Shown here: positions 1-6,014 of the stretch, in pieces
How positions within the stretch are numbered: position 1 is the first letter of the stretch
Layout of the letters: each line of letters opens with the position of its first letter
From: GCA-2733415 sp964635575
GTDB taxonomy: Bacteria; Bacteroidota; Bacteroidia; Flavobacteriales; Flavobacteriaceae
Assembly (NCBI GenBank): GCA_964635575.1
Contig: CAZWNY010000076.1
Span: 1-7,299, forward strand
Reading direction: 5' to 3'
Length of the DNA: 7,299 bases
Program-made: the position numbers and the translations under genes
The notes under the pieces: generated by a model
Database searches by the model: none
Seen by the model: only the letters and a program-made list of their open reading frames with translations
Told to the model about the DNA's origin: nothing

Positions 1-206
1 TTATTAACTACCAATCTATCAAAATCCCAGTTTAACATTTTCTTTGTTTTTTGTTTTGTTTCAGTCATTACAGAAATGTATCTCCCATAATCAAAATCTA
101 AGTCGTGCAATCTGTGTATTTTGTTAATCACACTATCGCAATTGCCCATTATTTCTAACAAATCATTCTCTATTCTTGTGTGTAATTCTTTCGCTTTTGG
201 TGTCAT
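1..206 (-). CDS. hypothetical protein, N-terminal 68 residues, runs off the left edge
   Basis: Open frame reading leftward from an ATG at 206 (MTPKAKELHTRIEND...) to the window edge without a stop, so the C-terminus is missing. The visible part is charged and predicted mostly helical, with no signal peptide, membrane segment or recognisable motif. The middle is rich in His/Asp/Tyr (HRLHDLDFDYGRY). It lies 53 bp downstream of the ASCH-domain gene on the same strand and is probably the next gene of the leftward operon. The codons look like those of its neighbours. I do not recognise the family. It is judged coding because of its length without stops in AT-rich DNA and its operon position. Confidence 0.6.
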   Translation of the reverse strand, partial: MTPKAKELHTRIENDLLEIMGNCDSVINKIHRLHDLDFDYGRYISVMTETKQKTKKMLNWDFDRLVVN

Positions 207-259
207 AATTATTGTATTTTAATTTTAGTATTTCCTTTTAATTTTATCATCAATTCTTT

Positions 260-782
260 TTATTTTTTGCCAACGCCTAATTCACGTAAATAAGCACCGC
301 AAATATTACATACTTCGTAACCGTCTGAACTTTCAGAAGTGTTATAATGATTACATTGTTCGTTTGCTTCGTTTTCATATAGTAACACTTCATCTGTTTT
401 GTTTATCCATTTTACAAAACTGCCAAGTTTCATCACAAAATAAATTTTATCTTTTTCTGCACCAAAATTTGGTTTTCCTGTTGTAATTTGAATGTTTTTA
501 ATAATAGTAATAAACGAAGGCACTTTTAGACCATAACCGTTTCTAAATTCTATTTGGTCAATTTTTACAGATAAATTCCATTTTCTTAATGCTTTTTGTT
601 TGTTTCTATAATTTGTTAAATCCCNNNNNNNNNNAATTTCTGTCTGTCAATTCAACATTTCCGCAATAAAATAAACGTCTTAAATAATAAGCGTTTAACT
701 CTCTGTATTCTTCTGGTTTGTTTCTGTATGAAATTTCATCAAACCATTTCTTTTTTATTGGTAATATTAATGTGTTCATCAT
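260..782 (-). CDS. ASCH-domain protein with C-terminal zinc-binding motif, interrupted by an assembly gap
   Basis: Two open pieces on either side of the N run (625-634) form one gene. The N-terminal piece begins at ATGATG (782 or 779) and reads MNTLILPIKKKWFDEI then KPEEYRE, the K-x-x-E-x-R style signature near the start of ASCH proteins. The C-terminal piece contains FRNGYG followed by GKPNFGAEKDKIYFVMKLG, a pattern I recognise from phage ASCH homologues. ASCH domains have a PUA-like beta-barrel fold and are thought to bind RNA or modified bases; no specific reaction can be assigned. The tail carries CNHYN and CNIC (C-x-H, then C-x2-C), a probable zinc site. The two pieces are in frame only if the real gap is a multiple of three, so the 10 N are a placeholder of wrong length. 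The gene has about 173 codons. Its ATG overlaps the upstream TGA (ATGA), suggesting coupling. Confidence 0.75.
625..634. other. assembly gap (10 N)
   Basis: Ten undetermined bases inside the ASCH gene. Flanking reading frames require a true gap length divisible by three, so 10 is not the real length. Confidence 0.97.
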
Positions 783-958
783 TTTTTATTTAAAAGTTTA
801 TAACCATTTTTTGATACTATATTATGAGAATCGTCATTAAATATTGATAAAAGTAATTTTAAAGCAAAAGCATTCCATAATTCAGTAAAAACTGCTACTA
901 ACACTGTATAACCCGATAATAGCGGTGTTTTTAGTGTAAAAATATTTGTATAATTCCC
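779..958 (-). CDS. open frame, possible frameshifted C-terminal half of the 99-aa gene or a separate tiny gene
   Basis: In the +1 frame relative to the 99-aa gene, the minus strand is open from 958 to a TGA at 779-781. It reads through SGYTVLVAVFTELWNAFALK and on to KNGYKLLNKK. There is no ATG; a GTG at 904 would give 41 residues. The composition (an amphipathic, hydrophobic helix, then a polar tail) looks protein-like, and its TGA overlaps the ATG of the ASCH gene in the classic ATGA arrangement. Both points suggest the frame is translated. The simplest reading is that it is the true C-terminus of the upstream gene, separated by a one-base indel, perhaps in the AAAAA run at 928-932, giving a protein of about 132 residues. 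A separate 41-aa gene or chance remain possible. Confidence 0.35.
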   Translation of the reverse strand, partial: GNYTNIFTLKTPLLSGYTVLVAVFTELWNAFALKLLLSIFNDDSHNIVSKNGYKLLNKK

Positions 959-1181
959 TTATTTTTTCGGTGTAGCCTATTTGCTGTTTGTTGGTTGTTG
1001 TTGGGTATCGTTCATTACCTATTTTTTCGCCTTTGGTAGTTGTTTTTACTGCTATTTTATAAAATCCTTTGCTGTATGCTATGGGTATTGGATAAATGGT
1101 AATTCCGTTTTTATTGCACCAACTTTGGTGTATTGCTTCTATACGGTGGGTTTCTTTAAAAGAGCAAATCATCGGTATCAT
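882..1181 (-). CDS. small hypothetical protein overlapping the end of the primase-helicase gene
   Basis: 99 codons; the ATG at 1181 (or the one three codons later at 1172) lies inside the last codons of the primase-helicase gene, giving a 26- or 17-bp overlap in another frame. This suggests coupled translation. The protein is basic and soluble: an N-terminal stretch with QSWCNKNGITIYPIP, then a predicted beta segment (GFYKIAVKTTTKGEKIG), then a helix (TEKIRELYKYFYTK). No catalytic motif is visible and the family is not recognised. The position directly after a replication protein suggests an accessory replication or regulatory role, but this is inference from context only. The last 15 or so residues (IIGLYSVSSSFY) may be the product of a frameshift, because the +1 frame continues plausibly beyond. 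Confidence 0.65.
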   Translation of the reverse strand: MIPMICSFKETHRIEAIHQSWCNKNGITIYPIPIAYSKGFYKIAVKTTTKGEKIGNERYPTTTNKQQIGYTEKIRELYKYFYTKNTAIIGLYSVSSSFY

Positions 1182-3990
1182 CTTTAATATTTTTAATTGG
1201 TGTTGGGCTTGGTGTTTTTATATAAAAATGTTCTTCTGTTTTTTGTTTTGTTGCGTTATTCATCATTTTACGATACTTACCTTGACTGTTTAATGGTACT
1301 TTATCTACTGGGTTTAATTCGTATTTATTTTTGGTACACCACGCTTCTACTGCTTTTTTAAAGGTTGTTGATGCAAATTGATGTTTGGTTACGGTTTGCT
1401 TATAGTCAGCATACATATCTGGTCGGCTCACATAACAGTCTAATTTACTGTTTTCAATGTCAAAATACGTGTCCGCCCATTCGTTTAAGGGTTCGCCAAT
1501 TACTCGGTTTAAATGCTGAATGTTTGCATTTTCCATTGGTGGTTTTATCATGGTTTTTTGAGTTAAATAAAACTGAATACATTGTGCTGTAAAATTGTAA
1601 AAGTCGTTCCAATCATCCTCGGTAAAATCGGTAAACAAATCCATACCAAAATCATCACGTACTTTGCGCTCTTCGTTATATTCTCCGTTTTCGTTGTTGT
1701 GGTAATAATCAGAATACAATACGTAAAGCAATCGTCTTAATGTTGAGGGATCTAATTCTTTTAATTGATAGTTTGAAGTGGCTACAATTTTTGGAGAAAT
1801 ATCAAACTTTATTTCAAAAGGCTTGCTGTTTTTAGGGTTTACTAATGTTGAACCAGTTACGGTGGCAAAATATTTTTTTATTGAAAAATACTCATGTGTA
1901 TCGTCTATCAAAATAGCATCAGTAGTTTTGGTTACGCCATCTAAAGCAAATTTATCTTCCAAAAGTTCTTTATCACGTCCGTTTAAAAACTTTACATTTT
2001 TATAAATATGGCGCATTGCTAAATCCCACATTATGGATTTTCCGCTACCTCCATGACTTTCTTTTACATCACTTATTTTATTATCCATAGCATACACAAA
2101 GTAACTGCTACTGTGCTGTTTATGGGTATGCAAGAAGTAACCAAATGCGTAAATTTTATTTACAAGGTGTTGCTGTTGCTCCTGTTGTTGTTTGTTTGTT
2201 AAATTTTCGCCATTTATTTCAAATTGATTTTTATTAAAATAGGCTTGTTTTTTTTCTGGAGTATTCAAAGTTTTATGCTCTAAATCATCACGCCAAAACA
2301 TACGAGAGGTGTTTATGCAATAGTTTAAAAACTTGTTATCGGTTTTTAAAACATCTATTTTACACGCACTTGGGTTGGTAGCATCTATTTTAAAATGGGG
2401 TTTTTGTATTTTTATATCATGTGTAAACACATTTTGCGCCCAAACTACATTTTTTGTTTTGTTGTTAGCTACCTTGTTTATATTGTTGGGGGTAATTGAA
2501 ATGGCGTGATCTTGAAAATAAAGCATTTGTGTATTAAATGTGCTGCTTTTAAAATCTAAATTAATAGGTAATAATGCACTTAATGCTTTTTCACTTAATT
2601 TTGGAGTGTCTAAAATAAGGTTTTGCACACCTACTGGTAATTGTTTATTGCGAATAAAGCTAATTACAAAATCTTTAATTTCGTTTGCATTTACGCGTGT
2701 TACTACGTTGTCTATTTTACGGATAAAATAAAATTGCTCTTTTACATCTTCATCTTTAATTTTATAAAAACCGTTCCATTTTAAAAAGTGCATTGCATAA
2801 GCACTATTAAACTGGTATTTAAAAACGTCTTTTTGTTTGTATTGATGCCATAATTGAAAAGGGAATGCATTTTGTACTAACTTATTAAACTGAAATTTTA
2901 TTTTTTCGGGATTTTCTTTGTTGTTGTACTTTGTTACATAGTCTTTTACGTCCTTACAACTGTTGCCCCTGTTGTCTTTTAATTTTGTTAATTCTGTTGG
3001 TAGCCAAATATGGCGCATACATAAAAATTGATTGGCTAATTTTAAGGCTTGTTTAATGCCTGTATCATCAATATCAGCAATATAATACACGTTTTTAACG
3101 TCTTTTTTAAGATTGTAATATTCTTGTGAGGTTATTTGTTCACTTTCACTATTAAACCAAATTACATTGTAGTCGGGATTTAATGAAGCTACATTTAAAC
3201 CATCTGAACCACCCGAAACGATTATTGCATTGTCTAATTTTATATCTTTTTCAGCAATAAGATCATCTTCATTTGCATTGCGTTTCTCTATTACATTTTT
3301 TTTAATTTCATCTAACCCAAAAATAAAGCGTGCAGGTTTTTTACCGAAAAACCGAAAACGAGGTGCTTTATCTTCTTTGCGTGCAAATGGCTCATAGGTT
3401 TTGTGCCAAGTTATATTGTCAAAACCATAAATAGGGTAATTGTCCGTACTAAATTTTACTAATTTTGTGAGTTGTTTGGTTGTTTTACTTACAAAAAAAG
3501 TAGTGATACTATTTATGTATTTTAGGTTGAATTTGTCAGCTACCTGTTGGTTTACGTGTACGCCTATTGTGGTTAGTGCTGTTGGTGGTATTGTTTTTGC
3601 ATAATCAATATAAAAATCGGTTACTTTATCTGTTTTTTTAGCGTTGCTAAATTCAATTTTTGGCTTTTTATGTTCTGCAGTATTTTTTACAATACCATAA
3701 TCGGCAGCTAATTCTTGTATTGCTTCACTAAAAGTGCGATTATGAAAATCCATATATAAATCAATACTATTTTGCGCAATTTTATCGCCAAAATCTTTAA
3801 CACACCAGGTACCTTGTTTTTTAGAAAACCATAAATAAGAGGATGCTGTTTTTTCATCATCACGAATTTTAAAGGCTCTATTTGTTTTACCAATAGAGTG
3901 TTCAGCATCATTATACATTTTTACTATAATGTATAAACCATTGCTTGACGCATCAAATATTTGTTGTTTAATTATTGTGTAATCTGACAT
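1156..3990 (-). CDS. TOPRIM primase / SF3 helicase replication protein (phage/satellite type)
   Basis: 944 aa, three recognisable parts. Residues about 40-100 resemble the CHC2 primase N-domain (WFSKKQGTWCVKDFGD, then FSEAIQELAADYGI) but only one cysteine (C63) remains, so zinc binding is lost. Residues about 250-352 are TOPRIM-like: VSGGSD (258-263), IADIDD (304-309) and KDVKD. The usual catalytic Glu of the first motif appears as Ser258 or Gly. Residues about 630-760 form a superfamily 3-type helicase: P-loop SHGGSGKS (645-652), Walker B ILIDD (693-697), sensor ATSN (737-740) and an arginine pair at 752-753. The C-terminus (about 800-944) is predicted helical and may bind DNA. A Q-rich run lies before the helicase. 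Such primase-helicase fusions start replication of phages and P4-like satellites, cytosolically at an origin. The gene follows the 62-aa gene by 22 bp. Certainty is high for the helicase and good for the primase part, while primase activity is uncertain. Confidence 0.9.
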   Translation of the reverse strand: MSDYTIIKQQIFDASSNGLYIIVKMYNDAEHSIGKTNRAFKIRDDEKTASSYLWFSKKQGTWCVKDFGDKIAQNSIDLYMDFHNRTFSEAIQELAADYGIVKNTAEHKKPKIEFSNAKKTDKVTDFYIDYAKTIPPTALTTIGVHVNQQVADKFNLKYINSITTFFVSKTTKQLTKLVKFSTDNYPIYGFDNITWHKTYEPFARKEDKAPRFRFFGKKPARFIFGLDEIKKNVIEKRNANEDDLIAEKDIKLDNAIIVSGGSDGLNVASLNPDYNVIWFNSESEQITSQEYYNLKKDVKNVYYIADIDDTGIKQALKLANQFLCMRHIWLPTELTKLKDNRGNSCKDVKDYVTKYNNKENPEKIKFQFNKLVQNAFPFQLWHQYKQKDVFKYQFNSAYAMHFLKWNGFYKIKDEDVKEQFYFIRKIDNVVTRVNANEIKDFVISFIRNKQLPVGVQNLILDTPKLSEKALSALLPINLDFKSSTFNTQMLYFQDHAISITPNNINKVANNKTKNVVWAQNVFTHDIKIQKPHFKIDATNPSACKIDVLKTDNKFLNYCINTSRMFWRDDLEHKTLNTPEKKQAYFNKNQFEINGENLTNKQQQEQQQHLVNKIYAFGYFLHTHKQHSSSYFVYAMDNKISDVKESHGGSGKSIMWDLAMRHIYKNVKFLNGRDKELLEDKFALDGVTKTTDAILIDDTHEYFSIKKYFATVTGSTLVNPKNSKPFEIKFDISPKIVATSNYQLKELDPSTLRRLLYVLYSDYYHNNENGEYNEERKVRDDFGMDLFTDFTEDDWNDFYNFTAQCIQFYLTQKTMIKPPMENANIQHLNRVIGEPLNEWADTYFDIENSKLDCYVSRPDMYADYKQTVTKHQFASTTFKKAVEAWCTKNKYELNPVDKVPLNSQGKYRKMMNNATKQKTEEHFYIKTPSPTPIKNIKDDTDDLLF

Positions 3991-4012
3991 TATTAGGGTG
4001 TTTTTAGAGTTG

Positions 4013-4201
4013 TTATTGCTGTTGTTTTAATATTGTTTTACGTTCTTTTAATTGCTTAATTTGTTTGTTATAGCAATCAATTAAGGTTTGTAAATCATGC
4101 TCAAAATACTGGTGTGCATTATTTTTAAGTGTGTGCAACTGTTGGCGTGTTTTTTTTAGGTAAAAATCACATTGTTGTTGGGTTAGTGTTGTGTAAACCA
4201 T
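4013..4201 (-). CDS. small coiled-coil hypothetical protein
   Basis: 62 codons, beginning MVYTTLTQQQCDFYLKK and ending KQLKERKTILKQQQ. The whole protein is charged and Q/K-rich with heptad-like leucine/isoleucine spacing, so a continuous helix or coiled coil is likely. It has no signal or membrane segment. Its ATG shares a base with the stop of the preceding gene (TAATG, 4199-4203), so the two are probably translationally coupled and may act together. It precedes the primase-helicase by 22 bp. The family is not recognised. A DNA-binding or loader-accessory subunit would fit the context but nothing in the sequence proves it. Confidence 0.65.
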   Translation of the reverse strand: MVYTTLTQQQCDFYLKKTRQQLHTLKNNAHQYFEHDLQTLIDCYNKQIKQLKERKTILKQQQ

Positions 4202-4614
4202 TAGTTTATGCGTTTAAAATTAAATACTCTATTTTCATGACTACATTCTATAATCCTAATTCTTCTTAAAATGCTATTAGGTAAATTCTCTAAAACATTT
4301 TCGGTATCGATGTTTGTAACGAGAACGATGTCGGGTAGTTCTATTGTAGTTTCAAGTTTATATAATCTATTTATTACTATATGACTTTGATAAATCATTT
4401 TTTTACAAAATTCACTATGAAAAGGAATATCATCAATAACAATTAGATCCGATTTTTCAGCACCATCAAAGATAAAATCATCTTCTAATAACATTTTATT
4501 ATGACAACTTATAAAAAATGGGTTTTTATAAGTTAATGCCATGTTTTTTGCTAAAAAAGAAGCTCCAGCAGGTATTTTTTTGTTTTTTTTAGTTAATACT
4601 ATTACTTTTTTCAT
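4201..4614 (-). CDS. AAA+/P-loop-like ATPase with degenerate Walker A
   Basis: 137 aa, built like a compact P-loop ATPase: an opening strand (KVIVLT, 3-8), a loop where Walker A should be, a helix (SFLAKNMALTY), a strong Walker B (DLIVIDD, 56-62), a sensor-like strand ending in Asn (DIVLVTN, 95-101), and an Arg cluster (ILRRIRII, 115-122) where AAA+ proteins have their arginine finger. The Walker A itself is eroded: IPAGAS (14-19) has Ala18 where the lysine of GK[S/T] is expected, and the first glycine is absent. It may therefore not hydrolyse ATP by itself. Small single-domain ATPases of this plan are familiar next to replication genes in Bacteroidota elements. It lies 12 bp after the 73-aa gene and overlaps the 62-aa gene by one base. 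A helicase-loading or partner role is inferred from its position. Confidence 0.7.
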   Translation of the reverse strand: MKKVIVLTKKNKKIPAGASFLAKNMALTYKNPFFISCHNKMLLEDDFIFDGAEKSDLIVIDDIPFHSEFCKKMIYQSHIVINRLYKLETTIELPDIVLVTNIDTENVLENLPNSILRRIRIIECSHENRVFNFKRIN

Positions 4615-4626
4615 AATGATTATATT

Positions 4627-4848
4627 TTAAGAATTTAAAAAATGACTATTTAAAAATTGTTGTTGGTTTGGTTTTTCAATTACCTGCATTATTATTTTGC
4701 ATTGTTGGAAACTTAACCCATTAATAAATCCGTTTTTAAAGTTTTCTATTTCAGTGTTAAAACAAAGTTTTTTTATAGGTGCAATATCTAATTGCAATAA
4801 AACGGCATTAATAGTACTTACTATGGTGTGTTGTTTAAGGTGTTGCAT
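4627..4848 (-). CDS. small hypothetical protein
   Basis: 73 codons, beginning MQHLKQHTIVSTINAVLL and ending NSHFLNS. It is predicted mainly helical, with no signal peptide, membrane segment or known motif; two cysteines are spaced widely and do not form a metal site. It lies 18 bp downstream of the small membrane gene and 12 bp upstream of the ATPase-like gene on the same strand, hence probably in the operon. The codons are A/T-ending as in its neighbours. A frame of equal length on the opposite strand (4697-4918) is Cys/Phe-rich and less protein-like. I do not recognise the family. Confidence 0.55.
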   Translation of the reverse strand: MQHLKQHTIVSTINAVLLQLDIAPIKKLCFNTEIENFKNGFINGLSFQQCKIIMQVIEKPNQQQFLNSHFLNS

Positions 4849-4866
4849 GGTGTTTTGTTTTTACGG

Positions 4867-5139
4867 TTATTTATTGTTGTATTTTTTTACTATTTTTGAT
4901 AAAATTATAGCTACATAAAACCAAATAAAAAATAAAATAATGTTGATGATTACTACTATAATTATATCCGTTGTTGTTTCTGTTGTTTCGGCATTATTTG
5001 CTAAAACTTTGGAGCAATACATACCCAATAAAAAAACAACCAATTTATTTGCAAAAAAATTATTTTCTTTTAGTGTTAAATACCTTTTACCTATTTGTTC
5101 TTTAATTTTTTTATACATAACTACTGTTGTTATTACCAA
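4867..5139 (-). CDS. small two-helix membrane protein (contested by the antiparallel frame 4940-5203)
   Basis: 90 codons from ATG 5139; an internal ATG at 5118 (MYKKIKEQIGKRY) may be the true start. The N-terminus is basic, then a hydrophobic segment (residues about 33-47, VVFLLGMYCSKVLA), a short polar acidic loop (NNAETTETTTD), a long second membrane helix (IIIVVIINIILFFIWFYVAIIL) and a basic tail (KIVKKYNNK). The charge pattern fits both ends inside the cell. It sits in line with the leftward operon, 18 bp before the next gene. No family is recognised; a holin-like, exclusion or membrane-anchor role would be speculation. The opposite strand is open over much of the same DNA and also encodes a plausible membrane protein. 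The minus frame is preferred because of its operon context and its purine-rich sense strand. Confidence 0.5.
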   Translation of the reverse strand: MVITTVVMYKKIKEQIGKRYLTLKENNFFANKLVVFLLGMYCSKVLANNAETTETTTDIIIVVIINIILFFIWFYVAIILSKIVKKYNNK

Positions 5140-5203
5140 ATACTTTGTGTTAGGTGTTGTTTTTTTAAGTGGTTCTATTATTCTTAATTTATCAAAGGAA
5201 TAA
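4940..5203 (+). CDS. alternative antiparallel small membrane protein (probably mutually exclusive with 4867-5139)
   Basis: 87 codons on the plus strand inside the leftward operon. The protein has a hydrophobic N-terminus (ITTIIISVVVSVVSALF), a basic amphipathic middle (EQYIPNKKTTNLFAKK), and two further hydrophobic stretches (YLLPICSLIFLYITTVV and YFVLGVVFLSGSIILNL), so three membrane helices are likely. A TATTTTTG, matching the TAnnTTTG -7 element, lies about 45 bp upstream on the plus strand, though no well-spaced TTG accompanies it. It stops 3 bp before the end of the convergent Cro-like gene. The part not shared with the minus-strand frame (5140-5203) still looks protein-like. It is kept at low confidence because it opposes every neighbour; the wobble positions of both frames coincide, so codon use cannot decide. 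Confidence 0.33.
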   Translation: MLMITTIIISVVVSVVSALFAKTLEQYIPNKKTTNLFAKKLFSFSVKYLLPICSLIFLYITTVVITKYFVLGVVFLSGSIILNLSKE

Positions 5204-5206
5204 TGT

Positions 5207-5473
5207 TTATTTTTTAAAAGTTAATTGTGCTTTTTTATAAAAATGAATACGTTTTGTTTTCGTTTTTTTATAGATATTTAAAATTTCTTTATACACTAAC
5301 TCTTTCATATTACGACCATTAAGAAAACTACGTACAGATGCTTCCGAAAACGGCACGCTTTCTGTATTAAGTATGTTACGCTGTATCAACTGTTTACGGA
5401 TGCTATTTGCGTACCCCCTCCCCAATTCTTTTTTAATAGCCTTTTGCTGTTGTTTTGAAAACATTTTTTTCAT
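5207..5473 (-). CDS. Cro-like small DNA-binding protein, first gene of the leftward operon
   Basis: 88 aa, very basic. Residues about 18-70 read as a compact helix-turn-helix of the kind common in Bacteroidota phages: a helix with GYANSIRKQLIQ, then FSEASVRSFLNGRN, where the SVRSFLNG part resembles the recognition helix and following turn of lambda-type regulators, then a supporting helix (LVYKEILNIYKK). The tail (KTKTKRIHFYKK) is basic and may add DNA contact. It starts 93 bp from the divergent repressor gene, the position of Cro or of an early transcription regulator. A role in repressing the repressor or switching on early genes is inferred from position. An excisionase-like function is possible but there is no integrase here to support it. 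Family identity rests on pattern only. Confidence 0.65.
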   Translation of the reverse strand: MKKMFSKQQQKAIKKELGRGYANSIRKQLIQRNILNTESVPFSEASVRSFLNGRNMKELVYKEILNIYKKTKTKRIHFYKKAQLTFKK

Positions 5474-5477
5474 TATA

Positions 5478-5512
5478 TTGCAGTTTCGTTATTGTTGCAG
5501 TTGTGTTGCGTT
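5478..5512. repeat. three TTGC-type direct repeats in the operon leader
   Basis: TTGCAGTT at 5478-5485 and 5495-5502, then the variant TTGCGTTA at 5506-5513. The spacings are 17 and 11 bp. They lie between the leftward promoter and the Cro-like start codon, so they may be operator sites for the repressor or the Cro-like protein. Confidence 0.4.
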
Positions 5513-5530
5513 AGTGTTTTATTTCTGTTA

Positions 5531-5562
5531 CAAATATAGATAATATATTTACTATAAACCAA
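5531..5562 (-). promoter_or_regulatory. leftward early promoter, Bacteroidota type
   Basis: On the minus strand, TTG (5562-5560) and TATATTTG (5538-5531) match the -33 TTG and -7 TAnnTTTG elements of Bacteroidota, with 21 bp between. Transcription would begin near 5525, leaving a leader of about 50 nt before the Cro-like gene. Confidence 0.6.
5535..5556. promoter_or_regulatory. 22-bp imperfect palindrome, candidate operator
   Basis: TATAG at 5535-5539 and CTATA at 5552-5556 bound a dyad in which 9 of 11 base pairs match. It overlaps the leftward -7 box and a TATATTTA (5544-5551) that could be the -7 box of the rightward repressor gene. One bound dimer could therefore control both directions. 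Confidence 0.5.
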
Positions 5563-5566
5563 ATAA

Positions 5567-5959
5567 ATGGATAATAAATTTACCTACATAAAGGAAAGAA
5601 TACTCTATATAATTGAAAATAAAGGGTTTAAGAAAGAAAGTTTTTTTAAATCTATTGGCATGACTTATGGTAATTTTAAAGGAGAACTCAAAAAAAAACC
5701 TATTAATTCAAATGCTTTAGAAAATATATTATCTAAAATACCTGATGTAAATGCTTATTGGCTCATAACAGGAAAGGGCGAAATGTTGTTAAAAAACAAC
5801 AAACAACAGGAAACACCTGACGTTTTAGTGTTAAATGATCCTAATGCAGCTTATTATGTAGATAAGGAAAAAAAGGGGTTGTATGAACGTATTGAAGAGT
5901 TAAAAGAAGCCATACAGTTGCTTAAACAACAAAATGGTAATAAAAAAGACATTGCTTAA
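5567..5959 (+). CDS. CI-like helix-turn-helix repressor without peptidase domain
   Basis: 130 aa. The N-terminal 75 residues are an XRE/CI-type DNA-binding domain in its Bacteroidota form: a first helix (YIKERILYIIENKG), the recognition region (SIGMTYGNFKGELKKKP), a helix (SNALENILSKIPDVN), and the hallmark ending WLITGKGEML (65-74). Lambda-type repressors continue into an S24 self-cleaving peptidase. Here only a linker and a short coiled coil (about 103-122, GLYERIEELKEAIQLLK) follow, so dimerisation is probably by that helix and induction cannot be RecA-driven self-cleavage. The gene diverges from the leftward operon across a 93-bp region with a palindrome and is the obvious candidate for keeping that operon silent. 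The leader appears very short (about 10 nt if TATATTTA at 5544 is its -7 box). Identity as repressor is well supported; the regulatory circuit is inferred. Confidence 0.82.
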   Translation: MDNKFTYIKERILYIIENKGFKKESFFKSIGMTYGNFKGELKKKPINSNALENILSKIPDVNAYWLITGKGEMLLKNNKQQETPDVLVLNDPNAAYYVDKEKKGLYERIEELKEAIQLLKQQNGNKKDIA

Positions 5960-6014
5960 AAGTGGTGTATAAAAAAAAGTAATCAATTTAATAATTAATA
6001 TAAATAACAAACAA

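Noticed and set aside
981..1293. Overlapping plus-strand frames of 68 and 65 codons
   Set aside because: Aromatic-rich shadows of the minus-strand 99-aa gene and the end of the primase-helicase; no promoter or operon support.
3708..3911. 67-codon minus-strand frame inside the primase-helicase
   Set aside because: Out-of-frame shadow of the conserved CHC2-like domain.
4697..4918. 73-codon plus-strand frame
   Set aside because: Antisense to the 73-aa gene and the end of the membrane gene; Cys/Phe/Leu-rich composition typical of the reverse of a K/N/Q-rich gene.
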